Of a DNA stretch of 64,000 nucleotides, positions 57,589-64,000 are shown piece by piece. The DNA is from Roridomyces roridus (taxonomy: Eukaryota > Basidiomycota > Agaricomycetes > Agaricales > Mycenaceae). Each line of letters starts with the position of its first letter. Position 1 is the first letter of the stretch. The DNA lies in the NCBI GenBank assembly GCA_029378245.1, contig JARKIF010000001.1, positions 62,001 to 126,000 of the forward strand. Direction: 5' to 3'. Both the position numbers and the translations under genes were made by a program. Below the pieces are notes generated by a model, which was not told the origin of the DNA, ran no database searches, and saw only the letters and a program-made list of their open reading frames with translations.

Positions 57589-57683
57589 GTCGGCGTCGCT
57601 TAGTGGTTAGAGCATCTCGTTGTGGTCATCGTTACGTTCTACGTCGGTCCGAGGAGACGGGTGTTCGATTCACCCCGCTGACA
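57589..57683 (+). tRNA. tRNA-His (GTG) with a 23-nt intron
   Basis: The acceptor stem GTCGGCG pairs with CGCTGAC (57676-57682), discriminator A 57683. D-stem GCTT/GAGC with loop AGTGGTTA. Anticodon stem TCTCG/CGAGG, anticodon GTG at 57622-57624 followed by G; intron 57626-57648 in the canonical position after base 37; T-arm GGGTG TTCGATT CACCC. The arm TCGTTGTGG agrees with eukaryotic tRNA-His. Confidence 0.88.
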
Positions 57684-57913
57684 CTTGTTTTGACGCTCTC
57701 ACCTCTTCGACATTTGCCGTAAGTACTCTTTTTATTCCTTGAAGGTTTTGCCGGTTCCAAGGCAACTTTGCAACCCACTTGATCTCAGAAGCAATAAACG
57801 ATTTGCAACAAGGCTCGGCTAAAGCTCAGGATATTTGTAGGGTAGAAACGGCTCCGGGCTGTGTGTCCCTGCAGATTCTTGTTGACGACAAGTTGGCGAT
57901 TTAAATAGCCATC

Positions 57914-59691
57914 CTACAGGAAGGCTGCCGGCGGACCTCGAGCGACCAAGAAATCCGGAGACTTCTGCGGTGCCGGTTGATACGTTGGCCGCATAGGCTG
58001 CAATTTAGTTTGGTGAGTGTCTTGAAATGTAGAAACTAGAGCCTGGACTGACAGGATATTCTGGGGGAGTCGCCCGAGTATAAGGTCTGTGCTGATCAAT
58101 TCTTCGTTGTCGGTGAGGTCCAACCGGGTTCGGCCTTTGCCTTTGCAGATGCACCGGGTCCGCTTCTGAAAGAGGTTTCTTCTGTCGAATTGATATGAGT
58201 TGAAGGTTTGACGGTTCAATCAAGATTCAAATCTACTGACACGATGAGGGATTTGAGATATTGGATGAACCAGCGGCATCTGTCCATTCTCCGGCGAGAT
58301 TTGCTTAGCCTTATTCTCCCGTCAAAAGAACGTTCGTCAAGGAAGAGCAACAAGTACATACCTGGGAATTTTGCGGATGGATGAGATCGGAAATACTGAT
58401 TCCCCGCCGTGGAAGTCCATAAAGCTCCCTCTTCTCATCGTTGGAGTTTCTTGGCGCGTCAGATAGGTCAAACATACATACATCTGCCGCCGAAAGACCT
58501 GGCCGCTGCAGGATGAAGGTCTGACCGGATACGTCTATGGCCATGGGTTCTGGCTGCAAAAGTTTCGTTCAACAAATTCACAGGGAAGATATCGTCCACA
58601 ACATACAGAATGCGAGGAGTCGATACGACTGCCTGCGGCAGGAGGCTGCTGCGAGGTCTGGGAAGCGTCAAGATGAAGGCACCGCTAATGGCATAGGTCA
58701 CTAACACCCTCTGAAAGATACGAGTTCAAGAAAGCCGAATCCTGGAACCATTTTTTAGATGTGGCAGCCTATCGAATCCTCCCGGGCCTCACCCGTAATT
58801 TTGGCCTTGGCTGGCGTTCACCGTGACGGCGTTGATTCTGGGCATTCTGGGGAAACTTGGAGCGAGGATCAGAATCTGTGGAAACGAATAAAACGCACGA
58901 TGTGTTCGCATCTGCTGGGGTCGGAGCAGTTGATATTGTTCGACGCGGTAGCCTGCGTCTGAACAGGCGCGGTGTGCATAAGACGGTCGTTAGGCGGACG
59001 ATGTACAAGCTCTGATTCTACCCCTTGCGTATCAGCGGAGTTCGAAGACGATGCGGGCAGGCGTTTTTTGCTGGCTGCGTGTATGTGATATTACTTGAGC
59101 TGTGGCAAGTTGGTGGAAAAGGCACACACCTCGAGTAGTGTCCAACCCTTCAAAAATTGTCCGGAGAACATTGGATTCAGTCACTTAGAAGCTATCAAAC
59201 TCACCCGACTGAAACGCCATCCTTCGAACCCTGTATACAAGCATGTTCTCGTCCATCTCTTCGTCAGTTTCGTTGCTCCTAAACATCATGCTCTCGCTGC
59301 ACGCTTGGAAAGGAACTCGAATTGGCAAGCCTACAGATGTAGTTGTCTTCATCGGTGGGATTCGCCGCACTCGAAAAGGCCAGCAGGCCCAGGGTGAGAG
59401 ATCGCATCCTTTGCCACGCAGGGTCATTCAGCTATGTTCAAATTGAGAGAAGTCAGTATTGTTGGAGCAAGTGAACGAATTACTGACATTCGGATGAGGA
59501 GGTTTCCCTTCTACAATCATAGGCGCGACGGTGAGAAGCCCCTCGTCATTCTGGACCTCAACGACGAGGGCGAGCACCGGAGTGGATGAAATAGAATGCA
59601 AGAAATCGATGTGGCAACGGATCGTTTGGCCGGGATGCATTTCGTTGATGTCCTGGAATACGGAGAGTCCTGGGTCTGGAGCCGGAGGCAT
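57914..59691 (-). CDS. Multi-exon gene of unknown function
   Basis: Proposed start ATG 59691 (MPPAPDPGLSVFQDINEM), which follows an upstream stop in frame. Coding pieces in order: HPGQTIRCHIDFLHSISSTP...LALVVEVQNDEGLLTVAPMI; LNDPAWQRMRSLTLGLLAFS; RVLVTYAISGAFILTLPRPR...PRILYVVDDIFP; QPEPMAIDVSGQTFILQRPG...FDLSDAPRNSNDEKRELYGL; RCICKGKGRTRLDLTDNEEL...ILGRLPQNILSVQAL, ending PAAFL at 57914. The pieces read as soluble, beta-rich protein with typical codon use, but I recognise no family and cannot fix every intron. It could be two genes. Confidence 0.45.
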
Positions 59692-60430
59692 CACGAGGAT
59701 GAAGTGGGGATCGAAACGGTGAAGCCTGGGCTGCCTGGTTTATAGCCACGTCTTATATAGCCTTCCGCCGGGAGAATAAAAGTGGGTCAACAAGGAGGCC
59801 TGTTCGAGAACAAAAGATCGTTAGATGTTCTAGTGTGGCGTCGTGCAGTTACCCCGTCACACAAGATAATACAACCCGTGTGAATCAACCAGTGCCTGCC
59901 ATTGAACGCCCACAAAACGACGTCAAAGAACATCATGGAACACTCAACAGCATCGTTTGCCACACTGAGATTCGTCCTTGTCTCGTTGTAACCCGCTTGT
60001 GGCTCCAAAATGAATCACGTAGGACAAAAAAACGGGAGTCGAGACGCATCGCATGTTGGAAGAGATAACGCGCGAGTGGTGAAGAGGTTATATCAGCTCT
60101 TCTAACACTCCATCGGATTCGTCTCCAATCCCGATTCGCATTAGTCGCCTTGGCCGATCCCTAGCGTCATCCTCAGTATTGGCCCTCCTCCGTCGGAGTC
60201 CATCCATGCTTTTCCGAAATCTTCATTGTGCCACGACAGTGACACACGGGGGCGTGCCTTGTGAGTCGTTGGGCTCGGTGCCGCGGTAACGTTTCGGAAA
60301 TAGGGCAGGTCGCAGTATGGCGGTATGGCAAGTTTGACAAGGACAAGAAGCAAATGAGAAGTAAAAAGAAAGCAACAGGACCACTCAAGGACCACTCGGC
60401 CGAAAATAGCCGAGGAATCAGAGTCGCTTT
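59692..60430. other. Intergenic, nothing recognised
   Basis: Upstream of the minus-strand gene; no supported gene on either strand. Confidence 0.4.
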
Positions 60431-60580
60431 CACACCGGAAAAGGAAAAACCTCCCCTAGGCTGAAAATGCAGCAGAAACTTGCACGTGACTGGGGAATAA
60501 CCTTATATGGAAGGTCTTGGTCACGTGCTAAGTTTCTGCTGCATTTTCAGCCTAGGGAGTATTTTCCCTTTCCCGGTGTG
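60431..60580. repeat. 150-bp inverted-repeat element with CACGTG
   Basis: Two arms of about 60 bp (CACACCGGAAAAGG...CCTAGGCTGAAAATGCAGCA and its inverse) separated by about 28 bp. TTT is present on both outer sides (60428-60430, 60581-60583), a possible 3-bp duplication. Each arm holds one CACGTG (E-box-like) site. Likely a MITE. Confidence 0.75.
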
Positions 60581-61005
60581 TTTTGAGAAGCGTGGCGTGG
60601 TCACGTGCCTGTGCCTCTTGCGCTTGACCAATGACCAGACAGTCCTCTCGTGCTTTCCGGATCTTCTCCTCATTCCTTGCATGCGCGCAAGCAGCGCGCA
60701 CGTTTCTGCCTGCCCTACCTGGTACCTACCCATTGGCGTCAACCCAGCGCGGCCATATCCGAGTCAAGCCAGAATTTGCCCATAATTAATTTGCCTGCGG
60801 CTCGGGCTGTCCTCATATCCGTTCTTTCGGCTTCAGACGCAATTCGGACGTGGACCGCCATGGACTCTTGAAATTAATCTCGCTTATAACCGGCCAAGAT
60901 CTTGCTTGCTTCTTAAAACGGCCCGCGGAACCGACTCAGCATCTTACGATGGCGCGCAAGGTACTTAAACGGCACCGTGGACTATGCTCCTGACTTGATT
61001 CAATA

Positions 61006-62651
61006 GTGTCCCACGAAGTTGCTTCCCCGCATCCTTTGCAAGTCTCGATTATTGGTGCAGGTCTCGGCGGACTGACTGCTGCCATCGCATTGCGAAAATC
61101 CGGCCACAACGTCCAGGTCCGTCCTCAGCGCTCAGCAACGAGTCTCACTATATTTCTTGAAACCGTTCCACCCAGGTCTTTGAAGCTTCCGAGAAAAAGA
61201 CAGAAATCGGCGCCGGCATCACTGTGCAAGTCAACGCTTTGCGTGTTCTGCACCAACTGGGCATTCAGACAGCAAACTTGCAGGGCGTGGAATACGACGG
61301 GGTACGTCTCCGAGCCCCGGTACGGTCAAGTCTAACACACCACTCCAGTTAGTCAGGTTTGATGCTCAAACTGGATTGGGGACGTTGTATTCGTGGGGCG
61401 CTGGCGGTGCAGAGGGAAATGATTTCCGAGTGAGTTTCGTTCACGCCTCCTGGGAGCGTTACCAACATTACCTAGGCTATCACTTGCCATCGCAGCGATT
61501 TTCGCAACGAACTCGAGCGTTTAGCGACTGCTGAAGAAGGTCAAGGCATGCCCGCCCAACTCCCCTTGGGCAGCAAAGTCGTGGCTTGTGATCCAGAGTC
61601 TGGAAGTATCACTTTGGCCAACGGCGAGACCATTGAGGCGGATCTCGTGGTTGGCGCTGACGGAATTCATGTGCGTACCTATCCTCCTTTTTTGTTAGTC
61701 TCGAGGCTGAGTTACTTGCAAGTCCACGATACGAAGCACCATCCTGGGGAAGGCCTTGCAGCCTCTGCCATGTGGAATATCCTGTTTCCGCCTCCTCCTT
61801 GATGCCTCAAGCGTGAACGACGAGATCAGGTGGTACACAGACCATCCGCATGTCAACAAAACCGTCGTTTGGACTGGCTTCAAGTCGTTGCGGACTATGG
61901 TCACGTACCCGGTGCGGAATCGAAGACTCATCAACTTTGTCGGTTATTTCACAGACGAGGACCAGGGCAAGCCAGGTGAGTTGATTTGATACAAGTATCC
62001 TGCGGCCTTGTAGCCGAGTTTACACATTCAACTGATATTGGGTAGACTGGTCCCCGAATGCCACTCGGCAGGATGTGCTTGACAAATTCCACGACGCCCA
62101 CCCCAAATTCCTTCTCCTCCTGGATCTGCCCATCGTCTCACCCATCTTGAAATGGAAGCTTCGTACGGTACCCGCACTACCGACCTGGGTTCGAGGTCGC
62201 GCGGTGCTCCTCGGTGATTCCGCACATGCCACCGTGCCCTTCATGGGACAAGGCATGTACAAGCGTTCTTATCCCTAACTCGGTTCTGATTTGGCTGGCT
62301 AGGCGCATCAATGGCGATAGAAGACGCCGGCGTATTGGGCGTGCTTCTCCCACTCGGAACCACGCAAGACGAGATCCCCGCCCGCATAGCAGCGCACGAG
62401 ACGCTGAGGAAAGAACGAGCGGAGTTTGTCAGCAAACAATCTCTGGATTGGGCTCTTGCGAACAACGGTGACGATATATTTCAACCACACTGTGAGTCAT
62501 TTGGTGTATCATTACTATTGACCTTTTCGTGTCCTCGTCAGCGCAGGATCCGGGAACGCAGGCCCGTATGATCAAACACGACGCCATTCAAGTCGCGCAA
62601 GAGTACTTGAGAATACACTTTGGTGGTGAAATGGGGCTAGAAACACTCTAG
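61006..62651 (+). CDS. FAD-dependent monooxygenase, salicylate-hydroxylase type
   Basis: Start ATG 61006 (MSHEVASPHPLQVSIIGAGL). The Rossmann motif IIGAGLGGLTAAIALRKSGH is followed after an intron by VFEASEKKTEIGAGITVQVN and ALRVLHQLG. Later exons give AITCHRSDFRNELERLA, GETIEADLVVGADG (DG motif), STIRSTILGKALQPLPCG, TYPVRNRRLINFVGYFTDED, RGRAVLLGDSAHATVPFMGQ (GD motif) and ASMAIEDAGVLGVLL, ending QEYLRIHFGGEMGLETL at TAG 62649-62651. This is the class A flavoprotein hydroxylase layout; such enzymes hydroxylate aromatic acids with NAD(P)H and O2. The intron before ASMAIEDA starts with GCATGT, i.e. a GC-AG intron. About seven introns of 50-70 nt. Confidence 0.88.
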
Positions 62652-62732
62652 AGTAGTATATGAGGACATGAAGAGCCATGGAACGCACGGAAATCACCCC
62701 AGTTCACAATGAAGATTTTTACATGCACTGGC

Positions 62733-64000
62733 TCACACCCAGCTTTGAATGACGCTGAACCAGCATCGATACCCTGCGCAAAAAGTGTCGTGAAATAGTA
62801 GTATAGGCCAGTTGCGTGAACTGACAACAGCTGCTCGGAAGTGAATAGAAGACGGACCAGCGTGTAGCGCTCGCACTGCCTCGCTCTGCAGGCTTGGTGA
62901 TGGTGCGAAAGAGGTCTTGATACATACGATTCGCGAAGGCAGTCCATTGAATATTATACCGTTCCAAACAGAGTACTTCCTCTCCGGCGGGGTGTAGATC
63001 TTGACTTTCATACTGGGCGGCGCGAGCATCGTCAACTCTTTCTGCAGACGGTCGGCAATGCCGGGGAACATGGTGCTTCCGCCGGAAAGGACGATGTTGC
63101 TGAAGAGGTCCCGCCGGACGTCGAGGTCGCATTTTCGGATTGAGTTGAATCTAGGTGGACGATTGGGTACCCAGTGGGATAAAGTGGAAGGAGCTCACGT
63201 TATTTCATGTATACCTGCTGATTCGCTGCCGATCATGGACGGCTTGAACAAGGCCTCCGGGGCTCGGAAACTAAGCGTTGGGTGAGTGAAAACTAATCGC
63301 GAAATATTAGGACCTACCGTTCGTTTCCAACAGTGATAATTTGTCCATCAGGCAGCTCATAATCCTTCTCGATCGCCGAAGACTGAGCCGCCGTCCGGAG
63401 CTCTTCGTCAAAGTCCAGCGCAACATAACACAGCCGCTCCTTGATTTCCCGCACAAGCTCGCGCATCGTACTCGACTGGAACGGGTACCCTCGTTCCCCG
63501 AGATTCTTGGCGAGGTGGGTAGTCAGATCCCGTCCGGCGATGTCCAGCCGGGAAATGGCATGCGGGAGAGCGAAGCCCTCGTAGATCGGTACGACGTGGG
63601 AGACGCCGTCGCCAGAGTCCATAACGATACCCGTCGTCCGACCCGAGGCGTAAACCGAGAGTACAGCTTGGATTTGGACATAGAACGCAGGAGCGTTAAA
63701 GGTCTCGAACATGACCTGGGTCATTTTCTCGCGATTCGATTTGGGGTTCAGTGGAGCTTCGGTGAGTAGGATGGGGTGCTCCTCGGGTGGGACGCGCAGC
63801 TCGTTATAGAATGTGTGGTGCCAGATTTTCTCCATGTCGTCCCAGTTCATGATGATGCCGTGCTCGATGGGGTATTTCAGAGTGAGGATGCCACGCCTGG
63901 CTTGTGCTTCGTCTCTGAATCCAGTCAGTTTGACGGTCAAGCAGAGCATATAGATCACTCACCCAACATAGCAGTCTTTATGCCCAGAACCTACCATGAC
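62733..64000 (-). CDS. Actin paralogue, divergent C-terminus, 5' end outside window
   Basis: Reading leftward from the edge: [12 protein letters not shown], a GTGAGT intron, [167 protein letters not shown]. All actin landmarks, including the phosphate-loop DSGDG, are present. Many positions differ from conventional actin, so this is a paralogue rather than the housekeeping gene. After SVW the usual conserved C-terminal tail is replaced by an unrelated sequence in the only open frame, to 62733. This suggests frameshift, truncation or neofunctionalisation. The exact stop is uncertain, and the gene converges on the monooxygenase at 61006. Confidence 0.8.

Overview
This is nuclear DNA from a filamentous basidiomycete, most likely an Agaricomycete (Mycena-like Agaricales would fit). 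The evidence is the many roughly 45-60 nt GT-AG introns with CTRAY branch points, a glycine-rich NACHT-ankyrin receptor, an F-box gene, a pseudokinase-like Agaricomycete family, an intron-containing tRNA-His and a large load of small DNA transposons. No bacterial, plasmid or CRISPR features were seen. All splice models were read by eye and are predictions.

Layout. 0.8-2.6 kb: a DUF2415/WD40-type gene. 2.7-6.3 kb (-): a two-domain gene with a HAD-like C-terminal domain, broken by a nested pair of CACTA-type elements and by a hAT-type element. 6.8-11.6 kb: a probable composite TIR element carrying a GCM/WRKY-type zinc-finger fragment. 12.2-17.3 kb (-): two paralogous genes with a small beta-rich N-terminal domain and a disordered Pro/Gln-rich tail built from mini-exons. 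17.5-23.5 kb: two more copies of the HAD-like gene arranged as a large tail-to-tail inverted duplication. 25.4-27.2 kb (-): a two-finger C2H2 transcription factor. 27-35 kb: gene-poor, with a truncated HAD-like pseudogene (33.2-34.0 kb). 35.3-36.5 kb: a Mutator-type element. 36.6-39.5 kb: the NACHT-ankyrin gene. 40-48 kb: accessory DNA with several small transposons and a tail fragment of the HAD-like family. 48.8-51.0 kb: an NTF2-like/flavin monooxygenase gene. 51.4-53.7 kb (-): a pseudokinase-like gene. 55.4-55.9 kb: a small Cys/His gene. 56.0-57.5 kb: an F-box gene. 57.6 kb: tRNA-His. 57.9-59.7 kb (-): a gene of unknown function. 61.0-62.7 kb: a salicylate-hydroxylase-type FAD monooxygenase. 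62.7-64.0 kb (-): the 3' part of a divergent actin paralogue running off the window.

The right half (48.8 kb onward) is mostly conventional single-copy coding DNA; the left and middle are accessory DNA dominated by family duplication and transposition. Two families stand out as possibly undescribed: (i) a two-domain HAD-like family present in five states (one transposon-broken copy, two apparently complete copies, one internally deleted copy, one tail fragment), in which the two complete copies lack the catalytic motif I Gly-Thr; (ii) the paired SH3-like/Pro-Gln-tail genes. At least eight transposons are delimited by terminal inverted repeats plus matching target-site duplications. At both insertions in the broken HAD-like gene, the reading frame flanking the element is continuous across the target site, so the insertions look recent.
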